From Streptomyces sp. NBC_01353 (GTDB lineage Bacteria; Actinomycetota; Actinomycetes; Streptomycetales; Streptomycetaceae): a stretch of 64,000 bases of DNA. Position numbers and translations under genes: made by a program. Positions 7,922 to 14,871 of the stretch are shown here, one piece after another. Numbering within the stretch: position 1 is the stretch's first letter; each line of letters opens with the position of its first letter. The notes below the pieces were generated by a model, which was not told the origin of the DNA, did not search any database, and was given only the letters and a program-made list of their open reading frames with translations. Location of the stretch: positions 6,014,001 through 6,078,000 of the forward strand of contig NZ_CP108352.1 of assembly GCF_036237275.1 (NCBI RefSeq). Direction: 5' to 3'.

Positions 7922-8113
7922 TTACTCCCCCTTCCCACCCTTCCGTTCCGTAGACACAAGGGTGACAACTGCGGTTGCGGCGCCCAAGGCGGAGCCGGCC
8001 GCCGGCGCCACCAAGGCCACACCAAACGCCACGGCTCCGGCTGCAACGAGCAGCAGGGTCTTACGGGTCGGCCGACGCCGCTCGCCATCGGGCCTGGTTC
8101 GTCGTAGGTTCAT
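7922..8113 (-). CDS. small single-pass membrane protein (63 aa)
   Basis: From ATG 8113 with a strong Shine-Dalgarno AGGAGG seven nt upstream, the frame encodes a basic N-terminus (MNLRRTRPDGERRRPTRK), one long hydrophobic segment (TLLLVAAGAVAFGVALVAP) continuing into a Gly/Ala-rich part, and a basic tail ending KGGKGE. The excellent ribosome site makes this a real gene despite its size. Small hydrophobic proteins of this build (Spd type) occur in Streptomyces conjugative plasmids and integrative elements; that assignment is a guess from size and place. Divergent from the restriction gene at 8449. Confidence 0.65.
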   Translation of the reverse strand: MNLRRTRPDGERRRPTRKTLLLVAAGAVAFGVALVAPAAGSALGAATAVVTLVSTERKGGKGE

Positions 8114-8448
8114 GAAGACGCCTCCTGGAGACATGAAGAGGTGTTTCACAGGCGGCCCCCGGTGCAACGGGTGGCCGCCTGCTCCACGCAGGGGCCCGGC
8201 CGCATGTTCTTGATCTAGCCCGCTCGGCGCCCCACAGGGTGCCAGCCGGCCTACCCAGCGACCGCAGCAGAGTCGCCGCGTCGCCGCTGCCCCAACGCAC
8301 CCCCTTCCGGCCGCAGCCCTCACGCGCCATGTCCGATTTGGATGCTTGCTTCAGCCATCCGATTCGTCCATCTGATTCCCATGGCGCATCGGCAGCGTAC
8401 ACTACGACGAGCTGTAGTAGATCGGCCAGCGCGAGGAGGAGGACGGGC

Positions 8449-9387
8449 ATGACGGAGGTGGGCATCACTGCACCCTCAGACACCGAGTGGGGTCTTGAAG
8501 CAGGTGACTCGATCGAGCGCAAGCAGCTCCATGTCGAGTACGGCGGGCGAACTCAGGGCGGCATCGGCCCTTCAGCTAAGACGCCGAACGTGATGATCTT
8601 TACTGACCCAATTGCCGGTGAGAAGCACGGCTACTACGACGGTTGGATGCCGGACGGCTTCTTCCACTACAGCGGCGAGGGGCAGTACGGGGACCAGAGG
8701 ATGCTGTCTGGTAACGCCAGCATCCTCAATCACAAGGCCGAGGGTCGCGCGCTTCGCGTCTTCCAAGGGGCCCGCGGGACCGTTACGTACCTCGGCGAGT
8801 TCGCCGTAGACAGTTGGTATGAGGCGGACGCTCCCGAGACGGGCGACGGGCCACTACGCAAGGTGATCGTCTTCAAGTTGCAGCCGGTGGACACTCCGGT
8901 GCGAGAGCCCGGAACGAAGCTGGGTCGCCTCTTGCGTATCCAGCCCGAAACCGTCACGCACATCGACATCGAGCAGCAAGAGACCGAGAAGTCGTTCGTG
9001 GAACCCAGCCGCGAGCCGTATGAAGCAGAGCGGCGAGAAGCCAAGCTGGTGCTCCAGTTCAGCGACTACCTGCGTTCCAAGGGGCACCAGGTCCACCGCC
9101 ACCGGATTCTGCCTCCTGGTGAGACTCGCCCGCTTCTGACTGACCTCTACGTTGAGGATCTTGGCTTGTTGGTTGAAGCCAAGGGGAGCGTCACGCGTGA
9201 GAACCTCCGCATGGCGATCGGGCAGCTCGTCGACTACAGCAGGTTCGTGAAGCCGACCACATGCGCCATCCTCTTGCCTTCTGAACCGCGCGAGGACCTG
9301 ATCGCCCTTGCCGAAAGCCAGGGCTGTGTGGCCATCTGGCCGGACGGTAAGAAGTTCGCCAGCACCAAGCCTGAGGTCATCCCGTAA
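8449..9387 (+). CDS. SRA-like plus PD-(D/E)XK type IV restriction protein
   Basis: A 312-aa protein from ATG 8449 with GAGGAGGA upstream. The N-terminal domain contains YYDGWMPDGFFHYSGEGQYG (YDG at residues 63-65) and MLSGNASILNHKAEGRALRV, the layout of SRA-like domains in actinobacterial McrA-type restriction proteins, which flip modified cytosine or read phosphorothioate DNA. The C-terminal domain has DLYVEDLGLLVEAKGSV with D237, E243 and K245 as a PD-(D/E)XK nuclease core, followed by a helix AIGQLVDYSRF. Together this is a modification-dependent (type IV) restriction enzyme; which modified base it reads is not visible. ScoMcrA of S. coelicolor uses an HNH nuclease instead, so this is a variant architecture. 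It stands alone in the island. Confidence 0.8.
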   Translation: MTEVGITAPSDTEWGLEAGDSIERKQLHVEYGGRTQGGIGPSAKTPNVMIFTDPIAGEKHGYYDGWMPDGFFHYSGEGQYGDQRMLSGNASILNHKAEGRALRVFQGARGTVTYLGEFAVDSWYEADAPETGDGPLRKVIVFKLQPVDTPVREPGTKLGRLLRIQPETVTHIDIEQQETEKSFVEPSREPYEAERREAKLVLQFSDYLRSKGHQVHRHRILPPGETRPLLTDLYVEDLGLLVEAKGSVTRENLRMAIGQLVDYSRFVKPTTCAILLPSEPREDLIALAESQGCVAIWPDGKKFASTKPEVIP

Positions 9388-9413
9388 CGGATAGTCCAGG
9401 TGCCTGGCCTCCG

Positions 9414-9504
9414 GCCTATTCATGGACCAGCAGGGCGGAGCAGTCCACTCGTAACGCCCTGACCTGCTGAAACGTGGGAGACGCACGGGGCCTCCGGAGC
9501 CGTG
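9414..9504. repeat. diverged about 90-bp repeat, copy 2
   Basis: Partner of 3921-4008: GCCTATTCAT start, TGACCTGCTGAAACG core, GGGGCCTCCGGA end. It lies just after the restriction gene stop. Confidence 0.6.
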
Positions 9505-9525
9505 TACGCGAGCGCTGCAACACAA

Positions 9526-9553
9526 AGGGGCCTCGGACTGCGTCCGGGCCCCT
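9526..9553. terminator. bidirectional terminator
   Basis: AGGGGCC, then CGGAC-TGC-GTCCG, then GGCCCCT: two stacked perfect stems (7 and 5 bp), flanked by CAAA and TTTG. It separates the restriction gene (plus) from the gene ending at 9577 (minus). Confidence 0.75.
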
Positions 9554-9576
9554 CTGTCCTTTGTTGCTCATCGACG

Positions 9577-9921
9577 CTAGCCGAAGGAGGCCGCTGGCAG
9601 TCGTGGGCCTTCACTGCCTTCGCGAGTGCTGACGTCCGGTGCAGCCAGGCGATGGCCGCGGCTTGTTGCCACGCGGAGAGCGTCTTTGAGGGCATCCGTG
9701 AGGTCCGCTGTCAGGCGCCGAAGTTCCTCCGGCTCGGTGTCCTCGTTACTGAGGGATTCCTGCGCGTGCGCCACGAGGTCGGCCGCCAGGCCGAGTTGGA
9801 TCGCTTCAGTGTCGTCGGCCAGGCGAGACAGGTAGCTACTGCTGTTGTCGGTGCTCAGGTAGCAGGGCTTGCCGTTGGGGCCCGTCCACGGGAGGAGGCG
9901 CAGTTCGTTGTGGGGCGTCAT
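9577..9921 (-). CDS. hypothetical protein, last gene of GntR small-gene operon
   Basis: A 114-aa protein, MTPHNELRLLPWTGPNGKPC at the start, then a helical acidic region (DDTEAIQLGLAADLVAHAQE) and a C-terminal part rich in Ala/Arg. No domain recognised. Its ATG overlaps the stop of the GntR gene (ATGA), which fixes the start and indicates translational coupling. Proteins with this opening (short, LRLLPWTGPNGKPCYLSTD) accompany GntR regulators in many Streptomyces genomes, from memory of the family only. It is the promoter-distal gene of a run of closely spaced or overlapping reading frames from 11584 to 9577. Confidence 0.7.
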   Translation of the reverse strand: MTPHNELRLLPWTGPNGKPCYLSTDNSSSYLSRLADDTEAIQLGLAADLVAHAQESLSNEDTEPEELRRLTADLTDALKDALRVATSRGHRLAAPDVSTREGSEGPRLPAASFG

Positions 9922-10625
9922 CCCTCGGCCCTTCTGTCTTCGGTCGTGTAGTCGGTGGTGAAGCGGGCGTCGGCGCGGTCTCCGGGGAGGACCAGGAGGG
10001 CCGCCTCGACGACGCGGCCTGTGGTGTCGGCAGATACGCGAGTGATCGCGAGGACAGCCAGCGCCGAGCTGATCCGGAGGGTGGAGGCCTCCTCCGAGGT
10101 GGGGAGGCGGGCGCTGACCTTCTCTCGGATCTCCGCGATCCGGGGCCCGCTTGCTGCCGGCTTGGGCCAGCGGAGGGACGATTCGGCTGGCGCCAGGTCT
10201 CGGGGGACGTAGATGCGGGCCAGGCTGTGTGGCGACTCCCCTACGTGGCTGACGCAGAGGTACTCGGTCAGCAGGGCTCGTGATGGCACCTTCAGCAGGG
10301 CGCTCAGCGTCCCTTGGGCTAGGAGCTGAGTGGTGCGGACCGTGACGTGGAGAGTCGGAACGATGGGCGTGAGGGCGCCTCCCTCGTACGTGAGTCGCCG
10401 GCGGAGGCGGCGGACGAAGTTGCCCTTGCCGTGGATCTTCTCGATCAGGCCCTCGGCCTGGAGGAGCGCGAGGGCGTTGCGCAGCGTCGCCGTGCTGACC
10501 TTGTAGCGCGTGGCGAGCTGGGGCTCCGAGGGGAGGCGTTCGCCGGGCTTGAGGAGGCCCGTGGTGATCTGGGTCCGGAGGTCGTCGGCGATTGTGTGGC
10601 GGAGTGACGGCACGGGCGGGATCAC
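9918..10625 (-). CDS. GntR/UTRA family transcriptional regulator
   Basis: About 235 aa. The N-terminal wHTH reads SLRHTIADDLRTQITTGLLK, PGERLPSEPQLATRYKVS and TATLRNALALLQAEGLIEK with wing GKGNFVRR; the remainder has the UTRA ligand-binding layout (LLTEYLCVSHVGES, ISSALAVLAITRVS). GTG 10625 overlaps the previous stop as GTGA; GTG 10628 is one codon upstream. It probably regulates this operon or the divergent GntR gene at 11636. UTRA domains bind small molecules, often sugar or amino-sugar phosphates; the ligand is unknown. Two different GntR proteins facing one divergent promoter is typical of integrative-element control circuits (inference). Confidence 0.82.
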   Translation of the reverse strand: MIPPVPSLRHTIADDLRTQITTGLLKPGERLPSEPQLATRYKVSTATLRNALALLQAEGLIEKIHGKGNFVRRLRRRLTYEGGALTPIVPTLHVTVRTTQLLAQGTLSALLKVPSRALLTEYLCVSHVGESPHSLARIYVPRDLAPAESSLRWPKPAASGPRIAEIREKVSARLPTSEEASTLRISSALAVLAITRVSADTTGRVVEAALLVLPGDRADARFTTDYTTEDRRAEG

Positions 10626-10846
10626 CACCTTCTGAGGACTCGCACGGCGACGAGCCGGGTTCGGGGGTGCATGGTCAGCAGTTCGCCCGACTCAAAGAGG
10701 AGTCGCTTGGCGCCGCGGGGTAGTTGGAAGAGGTCGGCCACTCGGCACGGCTGGCCGCCGATTTGGATGACGTCGCCGCGCTGCACGTTGGTCGAGGTGA
10801 TCTCGACGGTGGAGGCCATGGCACCGCTGGGAGTCCAGGTGTTCAT
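10622..10846 (-). CDS. small protein (74 aa), probable beta-barrel
   Basis: From ATG 10846 preceded by GGGGGCAGC. The sequence MASTVEITSTNVQRGDVIQ, IGGQPCRVADLFQLPRGAKR and LLFESGELLTMHPRTRLVAV has alternating hydrophobic residues and a GDxIxxGGxxCRV pattern like small SH3/KOW-type barrels. The function is unknown. Its start overlaps the stop of the 59-aa gene upstream (ATGA) and its stop overlaps the GntR start (GTGA), so it is locked into the operon. Confidence 0.65.
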   Translation of the reverse strand: MNTWTPSGAMASTVEITSTNVQRGDVIQIGGQPCRVADLFQLPRGAKRLLFESGELLTMHPRTRLVAVRVLRRW

Positions 10847-11022
10847 GAAGCTGCCCCCGCGGGCGTAGTTGAGGCGGCCGGCGCGTGGCAGGGACAGGCG
10901 CATGTCTCGTAGACGACGGGAACGCCGACCGGCGCCGTCACCGGGGACGAGTGCGCGCACTCGTAGTGCGTGCCGATCCGGCACGAGGTCGATCGGTAGG
11001 GGGCGGCCTTCGTCTGTGGCAT
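10843..11022 (-). CDS. cysteine-containing 59-aa protein
   Basis: A short frame between two overlapping neighbours: start ATG 11022 (GGAGG 7 nt upstream, and overlapping the stop of the gene above as TGATG), stop at 10843 overlapping the next ATG. It reads MPQTKAAPYRSTSCRIGTHY, then ECAHSSPVTAPVGVPVVYET and CACPCHAPAASTTPAGAAS. Five cysteines (one SCR, one ECA, then CACPC) and two His nearby suggest metal or disulfide binding (inference). The gene call rests on perfect overlap geometry on both sides plus a good ribosome site. Confidence 0.6.
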   Translation of the reverse strand: MPQTKAAPYRSTSCRIGTHYECAHSSPVTAPVGVPVVYETCACPCHAPAASTTPAGAAS

Positions 11023-11267
11023 CAGTGGGCCTCCGCCGGCTTGAAGCAGGTGCAGGCGAGGAGTTCCTCGACTGCCAGTACGTACGGGCGGACGAGGGCG
11101 GTCTCCTCACCCATACGGAAGTCCGTGCGGTCCCGGAGTTGCCTCAACGACAGCGTCGGCCAGTCGGCGACGGTGCGGCGGGCGAGCGTTAATGCGGCGC
11201 GGTGGCGGTCCTTCCGGGAGTACCGCTCCCTGGTGCGTGCTGCGGCGTGGCGGATACGGTTGAACAT
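11022..11267 (-). CDS. small basic helical protein (81 aa)
   Basis: Starts at ATG 11267 with AGGAG 9 nt upstream. It is rich in Arg (MFNRIRHAAARTRERYSRKD and RHRAALTLARRTVAD), followed by SLRQLRDRTDFRMGEETALV and a VEELLACTCF tail. No domain recognised; the charge pattern would suit DNA or RNA contact. The stop overlaps the next start as TGATG. Confidence 0.6.
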   Translation of the reverse strand: MFNRIRHAAARTRERYSRKDRHRAALTLARRTVADWPTLSLRQLRDRTDFRMGEETALVRPYVLAVEELLACTCFKPAEAH

Positions 11268-11272
11268 GCTGA

Positions 11273-11584
11273 TCAGCTCCTATCGCTGATGGCCAGGTCC
11301 CCGGACTCGCCCGTCGCGGGGACCGCTTTGCGTACGACGGCCCATAGGGTGCGGCCGCCGAGGCTGGTGGCGAGGAGCCCGAACCGGTCTGCCTTCGCCA
11401 CCACTTCCAGGACCTCCCGCCATGTCTCGGCGTGGAGGGAGTCCGGTACCTCCGCTTCGATCGACGTGTGTCTGGCGTGCTCTTCCACGCGTGTGGTGAG
11501 CCCGAGGGCCGATAACCGGACGGCGATGGCCTCCGCGCTTACTTCTGAAGCAGGCACAGGGAAGCCTCCGTCACCGACGATCAC
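11273..11584 (-). CDS. hypothetical protein, first gene of the small-gene operon
   Basis: A 103-aa acidic protein from GTG 11584; no Shine-Dalgarno is visible and the start lies close to the twin palindromes at 11596-11626, so the mRNA may be leaderless (inference). Sequence features: MIVGDGGFPVPASEVSAEAI, ALGLTTRVEEHARHTSIEAE, then AETWREVLEVVAKADRFGLL and TSLGGRTLWAVVRKA, giving a ferredoxin-like alternation of strands and helices. Family not recognised. It is divergent from the GntR gene at 11636 and followed 5 bp later by the 81-aa gene. Confidence 0.65.
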   Translation of the reverse strand: MIVGDGGFPVPASEVSAEAIAVRLSALGLTTRVEEHARHTSIEAEVPDSLHAETWREVLEVVAKADRFGLLATSLGGRTLWAVVRKAVPATGESGDLAISDRS

Positions 11585-11595
11585 TTTGAGTGAAG

Positions 11596-11626
11596 CTAGT
11601 TAACTAGATTAGAGCTAGTGGACTAG
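11596..11626. promoter_or_regulatory. twin CTAG palindromes, candidate GntR operator
   Basis: CTAGTTAACTAG (11596-11607, perfect) and CTAGTGGACTAG (11615-11626) lie 19 bp apart centre to centre between divergent starts at 11584 and 11636. The second overlaps a TAGATT -10-like hexamer (11624-11629), 6 nt from the ATG at 11636. Confidence 0.65.
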
Positions 11627-11635
11627 ATTTTCCAT

Positions 11636-12391
11636 ATGCCTGAGCAGCCGCCCTATCTCCGCATCGCCGACGTACTCCGGCAGCGGATCGCGGAGCACGA
11701 GTGGACTCCTGGAGACCGGCTGCCCTCTCGGGCCCAGATCGCCCAGGAGTGCGGGGTGGGCGAGAACGTCGTCCGCCGAGCCCAGGAGCTATTGATCTCC
11801 CAGGGCGTGCTGGAGGGACGGGCCGGGTCCGGGACCTACGTGGCCGAGCCTCGACAGCGGGTACGGATGGTTCGGTCCGCGGCGCGCGAGCAGCCTGACG
11901 GGTCGCCATTCCGTGCGGACATGAAGGCCGTGGGACGGCAGGGCGGCTGGGAGAGCCGGACCGATGCCAAGGTGCCCGCGCCGGCGGAGATTGCTGCGCG
12001 GCTCGGGATCGGTGAAGGCGAGTTGTGCGTCCGGACCGTGTACGAGTTCCTCGCCGACGGGCGGCCCGTGCAGTTGTCGACGAGCTGGGAGCCGTACGAC
12101 CTCACCGGCGGGACCCTCGTCGTCCTTCCCGAGGGCGGACCTCACGCCGGGGTCGGCGTCGTGAACCGCATGGCCGAGATCGGCATCACGATCAGCCACG
12201 CCGTCGAGCAGCCGGAACCGCGGCAGGCGACCGCCGCGGAGGCGTCCCTGCTTGGCGTTCAGAAGGCCGCGCTTGTCACCCACATCCGCCGGACCTACTA
12301 CAGCGACCAGGGGCGGCCAGTGGAGACGGCGGACATCATCGTCCCCGCCGCTCTCTGCGAGATCGTCTACGAGATTCCCGTCGATTGCTAG
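11636..12391 (+). CDS. GntR/UTRA family transcriptional regulator
   Basis: A 251-aa protein. wHTH: PPYLRIADVLRQRIAEHEWT, PGDRLPSRAQIAQECGVGEN, VVRRAQELLISQGVLEG, wing GSGTYVAEP. The UTRA part contains ELCVRTVYEFLADGRPVQLS and ALVTHIRRTYYSDQGRPVE with the usual STSWEPY strand. ATG 11636 has no Shine-Dalgarno and sits 6 nt after a TAGATT hexamer, so a leaderless transcript is likely. Twin CTAG palindromes lie directly upstream. It is divergent from the five-gene minus-strand operon and probably represses it and itself, as KorSA-type GntR proteins do in Streptomyces integrative elements (family knowledge; not proved here). Confidence 0.85.
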   Translation: MPEQPPYLRIADVLRQRIAEHEWTPGDRLPSRAQIAQECGVGENVVRRAQELLISQGVLEGRAGSGTYVAEPRQRVRMVRSAAREQPDGSPFRADMKAVGRQGGWESRTDAKVPAPAEIAARLGIGEGELCVRTVYEFLADGRPVQLSTSWEPYDLTGGTLVVLPEGGPHAGVGVVNRMAEIGITISHAVEQPEPRQATAAEASLLGVQKAALVTHIRRTYYSDQGRPVETADIIVPAALCEIVYEIPVDC

Positions 12392-12489
12392 CGGGGCGGC
12401 ACTGCTTGCATTCGATGCGGCATCCAGGCAGGAAGGCGGCCCCCAGGTCGGCTTTGCGTACTCCAGGAGCCCACACTTACCGTGTGCCC

Positions 12490-13059
12490 TTAGGGGTGAT
12501 GGGTAGAGGACCCGGGCAGCGGTTCGTTGGGGGGCTCGCCAGCCAGTCGAATTGCTGGAGAACGTGCGGGCTCGATCGCATCTCGATCCGTGACGCCAAT
12601 TAATGCGTTGAAAAGCCAGACAAGGCGCATGGACCGTAGGGAGCCCAGGAGTAGCAAGCCCTCGGCAGCCCAAGCCGTGGCTCCAGGTTTCGGGCCCCGG
12701 TCGATCAAGAGCAGGATGATGCATCCTCCGGCAATCCCGAGCATGCTGCTCAGGATGCTGGACCAATTCCTCCGCAGGCTAGGCCCGAAGCGCTGACGCA
12801 TGGCTTGGATCGTTTCGCCGCGAGAACTTGCGTACTGTGCGATGGCGGCGGTAGCGAACCCGCCAACCAGGGCCGCAACAGACGCAGTTGTCGTGTAGAC
12901 ATCCTTCCTTCTGTCCAGGGTTGGACCTTCAAACAAGGCTGGCATCCCTCCAGCTTTCCACCAGCCCGCATGAACGACGAGTATGAGCACTGCGACCAGC
13001 CAGTCAAGGCCCGGTGTCTCGCTCCATATATTCTTGATTCTTGTGACCAACCGGAACAT
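12490..13059 (-). CDS. four-helix membrane protein, gene 2 of unknown pair
   Basis: A 189-aa protein from ATG 13059 (GAGGGGG about 10 nt upstream; GTG 13095 is an alternative). Hydrophobic segments: LDWLVAVLILVVHAGWW, VYTTTASVAALVGGFATAAI, ILSSMLGIAGGCIILLLID and AAEGLLLLGSLRSMRLVWLF. Between segments 2 and 3 is a charged stretch ASSRGETIQAMRQRFGPSLR. No family recognised and no transporter motif. It follows the 311-aa gene by about 40 bp, or 5 bp if the earlier start is used, on the same strand. A small multi-TM protein with a larger soluble partner is a frequent layout of abortive-infection systems, which is why it is flagged (inference). Confidence 0.65.
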   Translation of the reverse strand: MFRLVTRIKNIWSETPGLDWLVAVLILVVHAGWWKAGGMPALFEGPTLDRRKDVYTTTASVAALVGGFATAAIAQYASSRGETIQAMRQRFGPSLRRNWSSILSSMLGIAGGCIILLLIDRGPKPGATAWAAEGLLLLGSLRSMRLVWLFNALIGVTDRDAIEPARSPAIRLAGEPPNEPLPGSSTHHP

Positions 13060-13100
13060 AGTTGCCACACCCCCTCGACCCAAGGAGTCCAACACTAGCC

Positions 13101-14036
13101 CTAGGCACTGACAGCAGCCCTCAGGTCCCTTTCGCGGTCGCGCGCCACCTGCAGGATCGCGGCCACGGCAGACTCGTAGCGGGGGCGCGGGTAGTTTGAC
13201 CCCACTTCAATGCGGCACTTGACTGTAATGTGGTGCTTTATGAAGTCGAGTGGCTCATCGGTCACTTCGCCGTCTTCATCGATCAGTGTGATGTTGGCTT
13301 GTGCGCGATCGATCCCGCTGGGTTCCTCCAGGTAGCCGAGTTCTGACATTAGAGAGTGGATGTCTCCCTGTAGCCTGCGCTGCGCCCGGAAGCGTGCCAC
13401 TGGCCCGGGTCCATTCTTCTTGGGGACCTCCAGCTTCAGTGAAATGCGGTGATCTGGATAGCGCTCGGAGCTGAGTCTTACAAAGCTTGCCAGTCCCTCG
13501 CCGTCGGGGGGCGGGATAGCGGGGCTTGGCCTGTAGCTGAACTCGAAGCTATGAACCGCTTCTGCCTTTTCGAGCTTCTCCCATACATTCTGTCCGATGA
13601 CAGGCCAGAGGGCGATTTCCTCACTCGCAACATTGCAGCCGTTTAGCCACCGTTGGATAGAAGACGCTCTGGGGGAGCCTGGCTTCCCTTGTAGGACCCC
13701 GATGATATTCCCATAGTCCAGGAAGCACACGGTTGTCGTGTCGATGGTTCCTTTATTGCCCTCTAGCCGCATCTCCTCGATTCGCCCCAAATCGAGGTCC
13801 ACTGTCTGGAGCTCACTGGTTCCCACTCTTCCGACGAGAAGGTTGAACCGGTTGGAGGTGTGGACGGATTGGCCGATGTAGCTATGTTGTGTGTGGGTCA
13901 AGACTCGATCGGCAACTGGTCGATTCTCGATCTCCATGAGAGGTGCCTGCCAATTGGCATGCTCCATGCGGGGGTTGACTCCATCCTTGGCGCGCACGAT
14001 CTCAAAAAAAGCAACCGTTCCTGTCCTCGTCGCCAT
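13101..14036 (-). CDS. unrecognised 311-aa protein, gene 1 of unknown pair
   Basis: From ATG 14036 with GGTGGGGG upstream. The start reads MATRTGTVAFFEIVRAKDGV; later blocks are NRFNLLVGRVGTSELQTVDL, TTTVCFLDYGNIIGVLQGKP, ASSIQRWLNGCNVASEEIAL and a helical C-terminus AAILQVARDRERDL. It looks alpha/beta and soluble, with no signal peptide. No active-site motif is recognised. The mid-region VCFLDYGNIIGVL could be a core strand pair, which is not enough to name a fold. Composition is AT-richer than the core chromosome. It is followed on the same strand by a membrane protein gene and lies in an island with DUF4062, DUF262 and type IV restriction genes. Confidence 0.7.
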   Translation of the reverse strand: MATRTGTVAFFEIVRAKDGVNPRMEHANWQAPLMEIENRPVADRVLTHTQHSYIGQSVHTSNRFNLLVGRVGTSELQTVDLDLGRIEEMRLEGNKGTIDTTTVCFLDYGNIIGVLQGKPGSPRASSIQRWLNGCNVASEEIALWPVIGQNVWEKLEKAEAVHSFEFSYRPSPAIPPPDGEGLASFVRLSSERYPDHRISLKLEVPKKNGPGPVARFRAQRRLQGDIHSLMSELGYLEEPSGIDRAQANITLIDEDGEVTDEPLDFIKHHITVKCRIEVGSNYPRPRYESAVAAILQVARDRERDLRAAVSA

Positions 14037-14515
14037 GGCCCCCACCTCGTTCGCCGTACAGCCGTGTAGCCACATAGCGTGACGGTCCGTGACGATCTCC
14101 GCAAGGCGTTGCTGGAAAGCGAGCCGTAGCCGCGTGCGCACACGTGTGCTTTGGCTTGATCGGGATGGCCAGGTGGCCGGTCTTACCTGGGCGGTGCCAA
14201 AAGGTGAGTCCGTCGCCGCTGCTGGCCATACGAGGCGCACACAAGTTCAGTCGAAGTGCGGGCGAGCGGGGGGCGCTAGGTCACCCAGTGGCAGCTCGCG
14301 GTGCTGTAGTTATGGCTTCGGCCACCAGGCCCTCGATGCCAGCTTCCAGGCTTGCGCCGAGCAGGAGTTTGGTGCGCGTGCCGGGTGGCGGTGTGAGTAG
14401 CCGCGTGCTGACATCCACAGCTGACATCAACGACGGTGGATAACGGCAGACAGGCACGTTTCTCCACGGCATCCGCGAGCAGCAGCCTGCCTCCGGCGGC
14501 GGTAGTCCGACCGAA
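14037..14515. other. intergenic before attachment site 2
   Basis: About 480 bp with no supported gene. It holds CTGACATCCACAGCTGACAT at 14409-14428, which resembles the segment just after terminator 5734-5765 (TTGACATCCACAGGCGACAT from 5764), a further similarity between the two attachment-like regions. Confidence 0.5.
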
Positions 14516-14560
14516 CTTACAAAGCAGATGTCGGCGGTTCGAAACCGTCCGCGCCCACCA
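14516..14560 (+). other. fossil attachment site 2 (tRNA 3' half)
   Basis: A 45-nt segment: CTTACAA (anticodon-loop-like, anticodon UAC, which would be valine), AGCAG (3' side of the anticodon stem), a short variable region, then T-arm GGCGG-TTCGAAA-CCGTC with all five pairs possible, acceptor strand CGCGCCC, A, CCA. The bases before CTTACAA do not pair with AGCAG and no D-arm or 5' acceptor strand is present. Hence this is only a 3' half, as left by integration of an element carrying the tRNA end. Confidence 0.72.
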
Positions 14561-14574
14561 GCGGGAAGCACGAC

Positions 14575-14616
14575 AAGGGCCCAGGTCACCGGTATCGAAC
14601 CGGAAGCCTGGGCCTT
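14575..14616. terminator. terminator after attachment site 2
   Basis: AAGGGCCCAGG pairs with GCCTGGGCCTT, and an inner CCGGT/ACCGG stem stacks inside. It lies 15 bp after the CCA. Confidence 0.75.
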
Positions 14617-14651
14617 GTTCGTTGCTCAGCCGTGTGGGCGGGGGGAGGCGT

Positions 14652-14672
14652 CGTGCCAGTTACGTGCCACAT
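14652..14672. repeat. CGTGCCA direct repeat, 11-bp period
   Basis: CGTGCCAGTT at 14652 and CGTGCCACAT at 14663, period 11 bp; matches the pairs at 5549 and 15898. The stop codon of the integrase remnant lies inside it. Confidence 0.5.
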
Positions 14673-14830
14673 GCCCCGTCGGAATCTGCCGGCCGGACCT
14701 TCCTGATCTGCTCGTCGACGTGCGCGGCGATGGCGTGGTCACGGCCGTTCACCGGGCGCTGATAGATCAGCGCGGCCCGCACCGAAGAGTGTCCTATCCG
14801 CTGCATCAGTTCACGCGTTGTGGCGCCGGG
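14660..14830 (-). pseudogene. tyrosine integrase C-terminal remnant
   Basis: Reverse frame PGATTRELMQRIGHSSVRAA then LIYQRPVNGRDHAIAAHVDE and QIRKVR, ending in TAA at 14660-14662. ELM.RIGHSS..AAL.YQ with IGHSS (conserved His) and the tyrosine of LIYQ is the C-terminal end of a Streptomyces-type integrase. The region upstream is replaced by the noncoding repeat copy B; the N-terminal and the RHR arginine parts are missing. A different subfamily from the remnant at 5783, so the two sites were used by different elements. Confidence 0.75.
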
Positions 14831-14871
14831 TTCACGAGTCGGCTCGCCCCTGATGCCGCTTAGGCGGAGTG

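Noticed and set aside
14516-14560. Functional tRNA gene
   Set aside because: The T-arm and acceptor 3' strand are good, but the 5' acceptor strand, D-arm and 5' half of the anticodon stem are missing upstream.
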